Below are positions 7,252-15,870 of a stretch of DNA of 64,000 bases, piece after piece. Source of the stretch: Succinivibrio dextrinosolvens DSM 3072 (GTDB taxonomy: Bacteria; Pseudomonadota; Gammaproteobacteria; Enterobacterales; Succinivibrionaceae); the NCBI RefSeq assembly GCF_900167015.1, contig NZ_FUXX01000001.1, positions 1 to 64,000 on the forward strand, given 5' to 3'. Below the pieces are notes generated by a model. That model was not told the DNA's origin. It ran no database searches and saw only the letters and a program-made list of their open reading frames with translations. Position 1 is the stretch's first letter; each line of letters opens with the position of its first letter. Made by a program: the position numbers and the translations under genes.

Positions 7252-8859
7252 CTAAGAAAGGTATTTTTTCAGCGTATTGCGAACTGCACCCGGGCCTTCG
7301 ACCAATTCTTTAACCATAGTCTCAACCTTATTTCCAAGCTCTGTACTGTATAAATCCAATCCAAATATATTCTTGTTAGAAAGAATTGGTTTCAGATGGT
7401 CTTTAACTGAATCAGAATCCCCCAGTCGGACATCAGATAGTAAATCTGTAAGTTCCTTCAGCATAGGGTCAGGCGATAATTCAAACTTTTTCCCATTATC
7501 ATCTACTGCAAGAAGGTATCTCAACCAGCCAGCGATAGCCAGAGGCAGAGCAACCAGCTTATCTGTTCCGTCTGTCTTGATATGTTCTTTAATGGTATGA
7601 CCGAAACGGATGCCTACCATCTGAGAAATATCGACAGCAATTCGTGCTGAGGTGTCTCCCATATATGCATTAGGGAATCTTACATTCAGAACTTCATCCA
7701 AAAATGCTTTTGGAGAAAGAATCTTAGGATCCTCAACTACAGGAAGACCTTCTACATATCCAAGCTGCTTTGCAAGTTTTGAAAGTTCCGGATCCTTCAT
7801 GCCGTCAGCAAAGAAGGTATAGCCTAAAAGACAGTCATAGGTGCAGAGCGCGGTATGAATAGGGTTCAGACAAACTGTAACCTTCATACGTTCTGATTTG
7901 TTGACAGTCTCTCTGTCTGTCATGAAAACACCGGCCTTTTCAAAATGAGGTCTGCCGTTAGGGAATGAATCTTCTATTACCAGATACTGAGGTGCTTCGG
8001 CATTTACAAATGGAGCGATATAGGTCTTCTTGGAAGTAACCAGAACATCCATATCCTCAATACCCATATCCTTAAGATCTTTTGAAAGTGCATCTCCAGG
8101 ACGAGGGGTGATTTTATCAATCATTGACCAAGGGAAAGCTACTTTCTTTTCATCTGAGACATAGGAAAGGAAATCTTTATCTAAAAATCCCTTTTCTATC
8201 CATTTCTCGGTCATTTCCAGAACACTTTCACGAAGCTTCTTTCCATTCTGGGAAACGTTGTCCATAGAAACCAGCGCAAGAGGAGTAGCGCCAGCTTTGA
8301 ATCGTCTGTAAAGCATTGAAGTAACTATCGCCATTGCTCCGACACATCTGTCAGGACCGTTTTCAATATCGTTTTTAACGTATGGAAGATAATTACCGTC
8401 AGCTCCCTTCAGTGCATATCCCTTTTCTGTAATAGTAAAGCTTACAAGCTGAAGTTCCCTGTTGGTGAAGATTTCCTCAAGACGTTTCATTGCAGAACCG
8501 TCTTTTGTATCTGCCTTTAGAGCTTCACTAAGAGAACCCAGAATACTGAAATCTCTTCTGCCGTCCTGATGAAGTGTTGCAGCCAGAACAAGATTGTCAA
8601 AAGGTTTGTAAATCTTGTCTACAACGTCATAATCAAAGGTTTCAACACAGGTTATACCTCTGTCCAGAAGCTTTTCGGATATCAGTTTGTCAGCAATACC
8701 GCCGATAAAAATTCTGAAGATATTACCGATTCCGAAATGTACCCAGCGAGGAGAGGCAACGGTTTTACGTGTAATCTCTCGGACGTCATAGGAAGGGAGT
8801 TTTACTCCCTTTGACTCCCAGAAATCCTTATTATCAAGTGTCTCGTACGAAAGTTTCAT
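7252..8859 (-). CDS. Mannitol dehydrogenase family oxidoreductase (polyol/hexuronate type)
   Basis: NAD(P)-dependent polyol 2-dehydrogenase superfamily (MtlD/UxuB/DalD relatives), 535 aa. The N-terminal Rossmann domain carries the VHFGIGNIFR nucleotide-binding motif (about 40-49). The C-terminal domain holds the family's Lys/Asn/His active-site region, seen as MKVTVCLNPIHTALC. It is longer than E. coli UxuB, closer to the ~540-aa subgroup often annotated as fructuronate reductase. It is the last gene of the operon, 12 nt after the Zn-dehydrogenase. Next to an FGGY kinase and other polyol dehydrogenases, oxidation of a pentitol or hexitol to a ketose is more likely than hexuronate reduction, because no UxaC or UxuA gene is present. 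Substrate assignment is inference. Confidence 0.85.
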   Translation of the reverse strand: MKLSYETLDNKDFWESKGVKLPSYDVREITRKTVASPRWVHFGIGNIFRIFIGGIADKLISEKLLDRGITCVETFDYDVVDKIYKPFDNLVLAATLHQDGRRDFSILGSLSEALKADTKDGSAMKRLEEIFTNRELQLVSFTITEKGYALKGADGNYLPYVKNDIENGPDRCVGAMAIVTSMLYRRFKAGATPLALVSMDNVSQNGKKLRESVLEMTEKWIEKGFLDKDFLSYVSDEKKVAFPWSMIDKITPRPGDALSKDLKDMGIEDMDVLVTSKKTYIAPFVNAEAPQYLVIEDSFPNGRPHFEKAGVFMTDRETVNKSERMKVTVCLNPIHTALCTYDCLLGYTFFADGMKDPELSKLAKQLGYVEGLPVVEDPKILSPKAFLDEVLNVRFPNAYMGDTSARIAVDISQMVGIRFGHTIKEHIKTDGTDKLVALPLAIAGWLRYLLAVDDNGKKFELSPDPMLKELTDLLSDVRLGDSDSVKDHLKPILSNKNIFGLDLYSTELGNKVETMVKELVEGPGAVRNTLKKYLS

Positions 8860-8871
8860 GATGTCTGGTCC

Positions 8872-9918
8872 TTATTCTTCAGATGGATCAACATCAATTA
8901 AAACTTTCATGGTGCTTTCGCGATTATTATCGATGTATTCGTAAGCCTTATTGTAATCAGCAAAAGCGAACTTAGCACTCTGAAGTGGCTTCAGCTTAAT
9001 CTTACCTTCGTTTACGAATCTGATTGCATCAACGAAATCCTCGTGACGGTACATCATTGAGGTATTCAGATCCAGCTCTGAATCGTTCAGTTTTGCAAGA
9101 TCAACATTTGCCTTCTTGCCGAATACAGCAACTAAAATGATGGTGCTGCCTTTTCTTGCGTTCTGAATAGCCTGATCCATAGTGATGTCAGTGCCGGCAC
9201 ACTCATAGATAACGTCTGCCTTATCAGGACCGAAAGCTTCAACCAGAGCCTTAGCGTAGTCATCCTTCATGGTGTTGACTACATAATCTGCGCCTAATTC
9301 CTTTGCAAGAGCAAGTCTGCCGTCAGAGATATCTGTTGCAAATACTTCCTTGGCACCTAAAGCCTTAAGAGACTGAATCAGCAGAATTCCGATAGGGCCG
9401 CAGCCTAGAACAACAGCTTTAGCTCCCTTTAAATCAGGGAATCTCTTTGCAGCATGAACGGTAACAGCCAGAGGCTCCATCATTGCACCCTCAGAATAGG
9501 TCATATCCTCTGGAATTGGGGTGATTTTGCTTGAATCAACAGCAAAGAACTCACTTGCGGTACCGGTGGTCTGGAATCCCATAACCTTCAGCTTTTCACA
9601 TAGGTTATATTTGCCGTGAAGACATGGATAGCATCTGCCACAGAATACCTGAGGCTCAATAATAACTTTCTGACCAATCTTTAAGTCTTTTACATATTCG
9701 CCTAAAGCGACAATCTGTCCTGAAACCTCGTGACCCTGAGTTACAGGATATGATGTGTAAGGATGTGAGCCATGATAAACATGAATATCAGAACCGCAGA
9801 CGCCAATTTTCTTGATCTTTACCAGAACCTGATCAGGTCCAACCTTTGGTACAGGTACATCTCTAAAGGTGATTTTTCCTGGAGCGGTCATTACCTGCTG
9901 AATCATAGTCTCTTTCAT
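8872..9918 (-). CDS. Zinc-dependent alcohol dehydrogenase (xylitol/sorbitol dehydrogenase type)
   Basis: Medium-chain dehydrogenase of 348 aa that would oxidise a polyol to a ketose with NAD. Catalytic zinc ligands are C41, H63-E64 and E149. The structural zinc Cys cluster is C93, C96, C99 and C107. The Rossmann fold GCGPIG is at 172-177, and Asp196 at the end of beta-2 favours NAD over NADP. This pattern fits L-iditol/sorbitol/xylitol 2-dehydrogenases. It sits in the polyol operon between the unknown 195-aa protein and the mannitol-dehydrogenase-family enzyme, with a Shine-Dalgarno in the 51-nt gap. A xylitol-to-xylulose role suits the FGGY kinase, but other polyols are possible. Confidence 0.88.
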   Translation of the reverse strand: MKETMIQQVMTAPGKITFRDVPVPKVGPDQVLVKIKKIGVCGSDIHVYHGSHPYTSYPVTQGHEVSGQIVALGEYVKDLKIGQKVIIEPQVFCGRCYPCLHGKYNLCEKLKVMGFQTTGTASEFFAVDSSKITPIPEDMTYSEGAMMEPLAVTVHAAKRFPDLKGAKAVVLGCGPIGILLIQSLKALGAKEVFATDISDGRLALAKELGADYVVNTMKDDYAKALVEAFGPDKADVIYECAGTDITMDQAIQNARKGSTIILVAVFGKKANVDLAKLNDSELDLNTSMMYRHEDFVDAIRFVNEGKIKLKPLQSAKFAFADYNKAYEYIDNNRESTMKVLIDVDPSEE

Positions 9919-9969
9919 TTTTATACTCCTTGATATTTTGTTATTCGTTATAGGGGTGATCCCTTTTAT

Positions 9970-10557
9970 TTATTTTTTGAAATCTTGTTCCAGTTCGTTA
10001 TATCGCTGTTCACATGAAGGTTCATACGCAATCAGTTCCGCATAACATGCTTCACACCATAACGATAGTTCTTTTTCTAAGCCATATACTCGAGCTATTC
10101 CTCGTGACATTTTCCATATATCTTCAGTTGTTCTCTGAAATTTCTCGTCATCTGAAGCTTTTTTCAGTCCAAAGAAGCTTGAGGCATACTTTGCGCTTTT
10201 GCATGTTGAAAGATATCTGCGTACAGCATTTCTCATTTCAAGATACAGTTCTTCGCGCTGTTCTTCATTTAGTTCTTCTCTTAAGAAAAACTCGTCTATA
10301 GTCAGGTTAACTTCGCGCAATGTTGCCTTCTTTAGAAACTTGCGGCGATACAGGCCAGGCAGATAGACACATTTAAAAAGCCACAGATCTGCTATACGGT
10401 CAGGCTTACGTCTGAATTCAAAACGCTTTTTATAGAGTTCTCGACGGAAACTTGGTGTGTCCTTGTCAATTTCTTCTAAAAGAGCCTTTCTTTTCTCAGG
10501 ATCTAGTTCTTCAAAATATTGTCTAATCTGCTGTTCCATTTTTATTTTTTTCCTCAT
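9970..10557 (-). CDS. Uncharacterised 195-aa protein of the polyol operon
   Basis: Soluble, charged, mostly helical protein of 195 aa without signal peptide or membrane segments. It is rich in Lys, Arg and Glu (LDPEKRKALLEEIDKDTP near 19-36; REELNEEQREELYLEMRNAV near 93-112) and has Cys-containing segments near the C-terminus (LWCEACYAELIAYEPSC). I do not recognise a functional motif; it may belong to an uncharacterised DUF family seen beside sugar kinases (DUF6553 comes to mind, from memory only). Its ATG directly follows the kinase stop codon (TAGATG), with an alternative ATG six codons in. This coupling points to a job in the same pathway, such as an accessory or enzyme-assembly factor. 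That role is inference. Confidence 0.75.
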   Translation of the reverse strand: MRKKIKMEQQIRQYFEELDPEKRKALLEEIDKDTPSFRRELYKKRFEFRRKPDRIADLWLFKCVYLPGLYRRKFLKKATLREVNLTIDEFFLREELNEEQREELYLEMRNAVRRYLSTCKSAKYASSFFGLKKASDDEKFQRTTEDIWKMSRGIARVYGLEKELSLWCEACYAELIAYEPSCEQRYNELEQDFKK

Positions 10558-12159
10558 CTACCAGTTCATTGCCTTGATTGCTGACTTTTCAACTTCTAAG
10601 CCTGCAACATAATGACGGGTAAATGTTTCAAATCCTTCTACTTCCTCAGGAGTTGCCATAATTACATCTCCTTTCAGATTCTTAAAGATACGGTTGTTGA
10701 GGAAGTCCTCAAGTTTTCCTTCTTTTTTACCATCTGCCAGGTAAGCGGCCAGCAGGGCAATTCCCCAAGCTCCGCCTTCGGAAGCTGTTTCCATGACTGC
10801 AACCGGTGTATTGATAGCTGCAGACAGAATACGCTGCATAACACCAGGTGTCTTGAATAAGCCGCCGTGACCTAGTATCTGTTCGAGTTTAACACCTTCA
10901 TCCTTTAGCAGAATATCCATACCCAGCTTCACAGCGCCTAGTGAGGTATAGAGATTTGCTCTCATGAAGTTTGCAAGGTTGAATCTGCTGTCAGGCATTC
11001 TTGCAAATAATGGTCGACCTTCATTGATAAAGGTGATGTTTTCACCTGAATAATATCCGTAGGCTAACAGACCACCACAGTCCTTATCTCCTTTCATGGC
11101 ATGATTGTAAAGCTTGTAGTAAAGCTCGCCGGCATCAGCCTTTATTCCCATAAGATCACAGAATTCCTTGAACATCATTACCCATGCATTCAGGTCTGTT
11201 GTGCCGTTGTTGGCATGAGACATTGCGCAAGGGAATCCTGATGGAGTTGCTACCATATCAATCTCACGGTAAACCTTTGAAAGCTGTTTCTCTAAAACCA
11301 CCATCGCAAAGGAACTGGTACCTGCTGAAAGGTTACCGAAGCGAGGGGCAACACTGTTAGTGGCTGTCATGCCGGTTCCAGCATCCCCCTCAGGCGGACA
11401 TAAAGGAATTCCTGCTTCAAGATCTCCTGTCTTATCTAATAACTTTGAGCCCTCTGCTGTAAGTTTTCCTGCATCATCTCCTGCAACCAGAATTTTAGGG
11501 AAAACTTCTCTTATCTTCAGCTTTGAGCCTTTTGAAGAGAGCAGGGCATCAAATTTGTCCGCCATCTTCTGATCATAATCCCTGATTTCAGAATCAATTG
11601 GGAACATACCAGCACCATCACCGATTCCGATGACCTTGCAGCCTGTAAGTTTGTAATGAATCCATGCTGCAAGAGTAAATACTGAGGCCACCTTTTCTAC
11701 GTGTTCTTCCTTATCTAAAAGTCTCTGGTAGAGATGTGCAACAGACCATCTTAGAGGAATGTTGTATGAGAACAGCTCTGTAAGTTCATCTGCAGCCTCA
11801 GTGGTATTGGTATTTCTCCATGTCTGGAATGGGGCTAACTGTTTGTCATCCCTGTCCAGGGCGATATATCCGTGCATCATGGCACTAATACCGATAGCAC
11901 CGATTTTCTTTAAAGTAACCTGATATTTGTCTGCAACTTCTTTTTTCAGGTTTGCGTAGCAGTCACTAAGTCCATCCAGAGCATCTTCCAGTGAGTATGT
12001 CCATATTCCATTTACTAGAGAGTTCTCCCACTCATGAAAACCAACTGCGAGAACATTTCCCTCGTAGTCTGTAAGTACTCCCTTGATTCGGGTAGAACCA
12101 AGTTCAATTCCAAGTGCGGTTCTGCCTTCTGTAATAACTGTAGCAACTGACTTATTCAT
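10558..12159 (-). CDS. FGGY-family carbohydrate kinase (xylulokinase-like)
   Basis: ATP-dependent ketose kinase of 533 aa. The ATPase-fold phosphate loop is GIELGSTRIKGVLTD (17-31), the substrate-loop motif MMHG is at 94-97, the catalytic-base Asp is probably D259 (CPPEGDAGTG), and the second phosphate loop is NLSAGTSS. GHGGLFKTPGVMQRI near the C-terminus is the adenosine-binding region. The MHG motif and a neighbourhood full of pentitol-type dehydrogenases suggest D-xylulose or D-ribulose as substrate. It is the first enzyme gene after the transporter genes, separated from them by a long perfect stem-loop. A ribulokinase role cannot be excluded, especially as the araA locus in this window has no araB. 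Confidence 0.88.
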   Translation of the reverse strand: MNKSVATVITEGRTALGIELGSTRIKGVLTDYEGNVLAVGFHEWENSLVNGIWTYSLEDALDGLSDCYANLKKEVADKYQVTLKKIGAIGISAMMHGYIALDRDDKQLAPFQTWRNTNTTEAADELTELFSYNIPLRWSVAHLYQRLLDKEEHVEKVASVFTLAAWIHYKLTGCKVIGIGDGAGMFPIDSEIRDYDQKMADKFDALLSSKGSKLKIREVFPKILVAGDDAGKLTAEGSKLLDKTGDLEAGIPLCPPEGDAGTGMTATNSVAPRFGNLSAGTSSFAMVVLEKQLSKVYREIDMVATPSGFPCAMSHANNGTTDLNAWVMMFKEFCDLMGIKADAGELYYKLYNHAMKGDKDCGGLLAYGYYSGENITFINEGRPLFARMPDSRFNLANFMRANLYTSLGAVKLGMDILLKDEGVKLEQILGHGGLFKTPGVMQRILSAAINTPVAVMETASEGGAWGIALLAAYLADGKKEGKLEDFLNNRIFKNLKGDVIMATPEEVEGFETFTRHYVAGLEVEKSAIKAMNW

Positions 12160-12219
12160 AATTTTTCCTGTTTGTCTTTCTCTGTAGATTATTATTATTT
12201 TTGTCTGTTTTGTTTGGGG

Positions 12220-12249
12220 TATCCGATACAGAGCGCGCTGTATCGGATA
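12220..12249 (-). other. Intercistronic stem-loop between transporter and kinase genes
   Basis: TATCCGATACAG (12220-12231) and CTGTATCGGATA (12238-12249) form a perfect 12-bp stem with an AGCGCG loop. No U-tract follows on the transcribed strand (CCCCAAAC follows), so this looks like an mRNA-processing or stability element rather than a terminator. Confidence 0.7.
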
Positions 12250-12259
12250 GTTCTTTTAT

Positions 12260-13207
12260 TTATCTCTTACGACGCTTCTTGGACATACAGTCGATACCTA
12301 CGGCAACTGCCAGTACCAGACCTTTTACCACCATCTGGGTGTATTCACTTACGTCCATCAGAATCATGCCGTTGGTCAGAGAGCCGATAATCAGCACACC
12401 TGCAATCACACCTGACATGGAACCAACACCACCGTATACTGATACACCGCCCAGTACTACGCAGGTGATAACATCGAACTCCAGTCCCTTACCTACGGTG
12501 CTCTGTGCTGAGTTTGCTCTTGATAGCAGCACGATACCTGCAAGTCCTGCGAAGAATCCTGAGAATGCATAGATCAGATACTTAACGCGGTTTACACGAA
12601 TTCCAGACAGCTCTGCAGCTTCCTCGTTACCACCAATTGCATAGAAGTAACGGCCGAAATAGGTCTTGTTCAGGATAAAGCTACCTAGTGCAAAGCAGAC
12701 AACCATCAGAATTGCGCAGATTGGAAGAATCTCAAATGCTGACCAGCGACCGAAAATACCGAAAGCTGAATCAAATCCTGCAATTGGACGACCACCTGAA
12801 ATCAGATAGGCAACACCCTCAAATACAGTCTGAGATGCGAATGTGGCAATCAGAGCTGGGATACCTACTGCAGCAACCATGACCGCATTGATAAGACCGA
12901 TACCGGTGGCCATGATTAAGGAAATTGCAACAGCAACCCACATATTTACACCGGCAGCTACCATCAGCCAGGCACAAACCACGTTAACCAGAGTGATGAT
13001 TGAGCCGATTGACAGGTCAATGTCTGCAATCAGAATAACGAAGGTCATACCGATTGCAGCGATTCCATAGTAGGAAACCTGACGAGAGATGTTGATAATG
13101 TTTCTTCCTGTAATAAAGGTTCCATCACTGGCAATTGCGAAGATAATGATTTCGGCGATGAAAACCAGCCAGATTGCGTTCTGTTTTAAAAAGTTTGCGT
13201 TTAACAT
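12260..13207 (-). CDS. Sugar ABC transporter permease (RbsC family)
   Basis: Inner-membrane permease of the ribose/xylose/galactose (CUT2) class, 315 aa, with roughly eight to ten hydrophobic segments. It has the typical motifs ISRQVSYYGIAAIGMTFVIL, DIDLSIGS and ELSGIRVNRVKYLIYAFSG, the last being the cytoplasmic loop that contacts the ATPase. It directly abuts the ATPase gene and lies upstream of the kinase. It probably forms a homodimer with the RbsA-type ATPase and imports a polyol or pentose for the dehydrogenases and kinase of the same operon. Confidence 0.93.
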   Translation of the reverse strand: MLNANFLKQNAIWLVFIAEIIIFAIASDGTFITGRNIINISRQVSYYGIAAIGMTFVILIADIDLSIGSIITLVNVVCAWLMVAAGVNMWVAVAISLIMATGIGLINAVMVAAVGIPALIATFASQTVFEGVAYLISGGRPIAGFDSAFGIFGRWSAFEILPICAILMVVCFALGSFILNKTYFGRYFYAIGGNEEAAELSGIRVNRVKYLIYAFSGFFAGLAGIVLLSRANSAQSTVGKGLEFDVITCVVLGGVSVYGGVGSMSGVIAGVLIIGSLTNGMILMDVSEYTQMVVKGLVLAVAVGIDCMSKKRRKR

Positions 13208-14728
13208 TTATAGAGACTCCTTTGCCCCATCTGTAATACCGGATGCATACTGCATAATCTTGTCAGAGTCGAACTCTTCTTTCTGTAGCTCACCTGTCAT
13301 GCGATTTTCAGCAAGAACAATGATGCGATCCGACATTCCCATTAACTCTTCCATTTCTGATGAAATCATCAGCACACTGCGTCCTGATTCAACCAGCTCA
13401 TTGATAAGTTTGTAGATTTCATATTTGGCACCTACGTCAATACCACGAGTTGGCTCATCGAAAATAATCAGTTCACAGTCAGCTGCCAGCCATTTTCCTA
13501 AAATAACTTTCTGCTGATTACCACCAGAAAGATTCTTCACCAGCTGGTTCAGTGTTGGACACTTAATCTGAATTTCCTCACGGTACTTTTCAGCGATTTC
13601 TTTCTCTTTTCTGGAATTGATTACGCTTAACTTTGAAATACGCTCATAAATAGGCATATTGATATTGTTCTTGATGGAAATTCCTAAAAGAGCACCATGA
13701 CGTTTTCTGTCTTCCGGTACCAGGGCTATTCCAAGATCAATTGCCTCTCTAGGGGATTGAGGATTGATTTCCTTTCCATTGAAAAGAATGGTTCCTGACT
13801 CTTTTTGCTTTGCTCCGAAAATAATCTCAGCAAGCTCGGTTCTTCCTGCACCTACCAGACCACCTAAGCCTAAAACCTCACCGGCATGCAGCTGTAGAGA
13901 GATATCCTTGTCTCCATTACCGGTTACATTCTTAAGCTCAAGTACCACCTTATCCTTGTTAACGCAGCTCTTGCGTGGAGGGTATTTCTGAGTAAGCTCA
14001 CGGCCAACCATCAGCTTGATGAGTTCATCTACGGTGGCTTCAGGAGTAATCAGGGTAGTAACATATTCACCGTCACGGATAACCTCAATTCTGTCTGATA
14101 ATCTGAAGATTTCCTCAAGACGATGAGAAATATAAATGATGGATACGCCTTTCTTTCTTAAAAGCTCAACAACCTTAAACATATTTTCAACTTCGTTTGA
14201 GGTTAGAGGAGCACTTGGCTCATCCATAATCAGAACCTGTGCGTTCTGCTGAATTGCTTTGGCAATCTCAATCATCTGCTGATAACCTACGGTAAGGTTT
14301 TTTACCAGCTCTTTTGGATTGATTTTTATATGCAGCTGATCAAAGGCCTTCTGGGCTTCTCTTTCCATAGCTGCTCTGTCAATTATCATTCCCTTGCGGA
14401 TTGGTCTGCCTAGAAATAGGTTTTCTGCTGCAGAGAGTTCTCCAACGTTATTGAACTCCTGATAGATAACTGCAACTCCGTTCTCAGCTGCAAGCTGAGG
14501 ACTCATTCTGTCGAATTCTTTTCCGTTTACGCGGATCTTTCCTGATGTTGGAATTTCTGCACCGGTACAGCATTTGATCAGTGTGGATTTACCTGCACCG
14601 TTCTCGCCGATAAGACCTAAAACCTCACCTTTTCTTAGTCTGAGAGTAACGTCTTTTAAGGCAACTACACCAGGGTATTCCTTTCTTATATGTTCAAGTT
14701 CCAGAACATAGTTCTCGCTCATTCCCAA
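13208..14728 (-). CDS. Sugar ABC transporter ATP-binding protein (RbsA family)
   Basis: Double-domain ATPase of the CUT2 class, 506 aa. The first domain has Walker A GENGAGKST and Walker B VLIMDEPS with a degenerate signature (LTVGYQQ). The second has a degenerate P-loop (GLVGAGRTE), the signature LSGGNQQKV and Walker B LIIFDEPTRG. This mix of canonical and degenerate sites is normal for RbsA/XylG/MglA. TTGGGAATG-type spacing and AAGGAG upstream mark the start. The ATPase follows the binding-protein gene after a hairpin and abuts the permease gene. Confidence 0.95.
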   Translation of the reverse strand: MGMSENYVLELEHIRKEYPGVVALKDVTLRLRKGEVLGLIGENGAGKSTLIKCCTGAEIPTSGKIRVNGKEFDRMSPQLAAENGVAVIYQEFNNVGELSAAENLFLGRPIRKGMIIDRAAMEREAQKAFDQLHIKINPKELVKNLTVGYQQMIEIAKAIQQNAQVLIMDEPSAPLTSNEVENMFKVVELLRKKGVSIIYISHRLEEIFRLSDRIEVIRDGEYVTTLITPEATVDELIKLMVGRELTQKYPPRKSCVNKDKVVLELKNVTGNGDKDISLQLHAGEVLGLGGLVGAGRTELAEIIFGAKQKESGTILFNGKEINPQSPREAIDLGIALVPEDRKRHGALLGISIKNNINMPIYERISKLSVINSRKEKEIAEKYREEIQIKCPTLNQLVKNLSGGNQQKVILGKWLAADCELIIFDEPTRGIDVGAKYEIYKLINELVESGRSVLMISSEMEELMGMSDRIIVLAENRMTGELQKEEFDSDKIMQYASGITDGAKESL

Positions 14729-14739
14729 TCTCCTTATGC

Positions 14740-14767
14740 AAGCCTTCCCATCTGTGTGAGAAGGCTT
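14740..14767 (-). other. Stem-loop between binding-protein and ATPase genes
   Basis: AAGCCTTC/GAAGGCTT (14740-14747/14760-14767) with a 12-nt loop. The T-run lies on the plus-strand side, so on the transcribed strand it is preceded by A's and followed by the ATPase ribosome-binding site. It probably protects the binding-protein message, a common way to make more binding protein than transporter. Confidence 0.5.
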
Positions 14768-14795
14768 TTTTTTGTTCTGTTTGGCTAATTATTTT

Positions 14796-15824
14796 TTATT
14801 TCATGCCAGAACTAATCTTCTCAACATTTTCCTTGGTAATAGGAGCTACACCACGGATTACGTTGTGCTCAGGAAGCTTGTTCTCAAGAATTAAAGCGAA
14901 CATGCTTGCACAGCTGGTAGCTGTATCAACGTCTGAACCCTCGAAACCGATGATGCCCTTAGCAGGATAGGTTGGATCTGACAGGTGCTGTAACTGCTGC
15001 TTGGTTACGTCAGTTGTAAATACACCCATATCCTCTGGGATCTTGCCGTTGGTTGCGATCTGTAAAGCTTCATCAGCACCGATCATAGGACCTGCACCGA
15101 TACCAGTTACAACCTTGCAGTCTGGTTCACGCTGTAAAATAGTTTCGATTGCAGTCTGAGCCTCGTTTGGACGAAGTGCAGCCTGGCTTGCAACGATCTC
15201 ATACTTGCCGTCAGCAACGTTCTTCATACCCTCACGGATACCTTCCTCACGCTCTAACAGGATCTTGGTCTGTGGGAAGCCTAGAACTGCAACCTTTGCC
15301 TTCTTGTCGGTTGAGTAGTGCTCGTTGATGAAATTACCTGCAAGCTCACCGATTGCAATACCAAGGTTGGTGTTGTTTAGAATCCAGTTGCCGTCGGTAT
15401 TGGTCATAGGATCATCCCAGCACATAACCTTGATGCCCTGCTTTCTTGCCTCAGCACATGCATCTTCAACTGCAGCTGCATCTGATGGGTGAACCAGAAT
15501 GAAATCACAGCCTGATGAAATGAAGTTCTCGATCTGTGCTACCTGCTTTGCTGACTTGTCGTCACACTCAACAATGGTGAATTTTGCACCGTTAGCGCTT
15601 AGAACATCCTCTAAAGCAGCCATAACACCTGCCCAGTATGCGTTACGCAGTGACTGAATGGTAATACCGATCTTCTTGCCCTTTAATGCACTCAGATTAG
15701 CCTTTGCATAGAACTCAGGACTTGCCTGAATACCCTGAGTTTCGCTGGTTGTTGCAGCGAAAGAAGGTGCTGTAAATGCTAATGTAGCTGCACAGAAAAG
15801 TGCTGATAGTAAAGTTTTTTTCAT
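14796..15824 (-). CDS. Periplasmic sugar/polyol-binding protein (RbsB family)
   Basis: Periplasmic binding protein of the Peripla_BP_4 class, 342 aa from the ATG at 15824. I prefer this start because it follows TGGAG and begins a clear signal peptide (MKKTLLSALFCAATLAFTAPSFA, cleavage near residue 23); the frame stays open to 15896, overlapping the SDR gene. Mature-domain motifs include LKGKKIGITIQSLRNAYWAGV, SSGCDFILVHPSDAAAVEDAC and GKIPEDMGVFTTDVTKQQ. It is the second gene of the polyol operon, between the SDR and the ATPase. It should deliver the polyol to the permease encoded downstream. Confidence 0.93.
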   Translation of the reverse strand: MKKTLLSALFCAATLAFTAPSFAATTSETQGIQASPEFYAKANLSALKGKKIGITIQSLRNAYWAGVMAALEDVLSANGAKFTIVECDDKSAKQVAQIENFISSGCDFILVHPSDAAAVEDACAEARKQGIKVMCWDDPMTNTDGNWILNNTNLGIAIGELAGNFINEHYSTDKKAKVAVLGFPQTKILLEREEGIREGMKNVADGKYEIVASQAALRPNEAQTAIETILQREPDCKVVTGIGAGPMIGADEALQIATNGKIPEDMGVFTTDVTKQQLQHLSDPTYPAKGIIGFEGSDVDTATSCASMFALILENKLPEHNVIRGVAPITKENVEKISSGMK

Positions 15825-15870
15825 TTGTAAACTCCATGTATGTTTGTATGTAGTACTCTTTCGAGCGAGA

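Noticed and set aside
10558-12159. FGGY kinase considered as the missing L-ribulokinase (AraB) of the arabinose pathway
   Set aside because: It lies 18 kb from araA in a different operon with pentitol-type dehydrogenases, and its regulation motifs differ; it remains a possibility but is not the best call.
12220-12249. Stem-loop considered as a transcription terminator of the transporter genes
   Set aside because: The transcribed strand continues with CCCCAAAC, not a U-tract, and the kinase gene follows closely without an obvious promoter.
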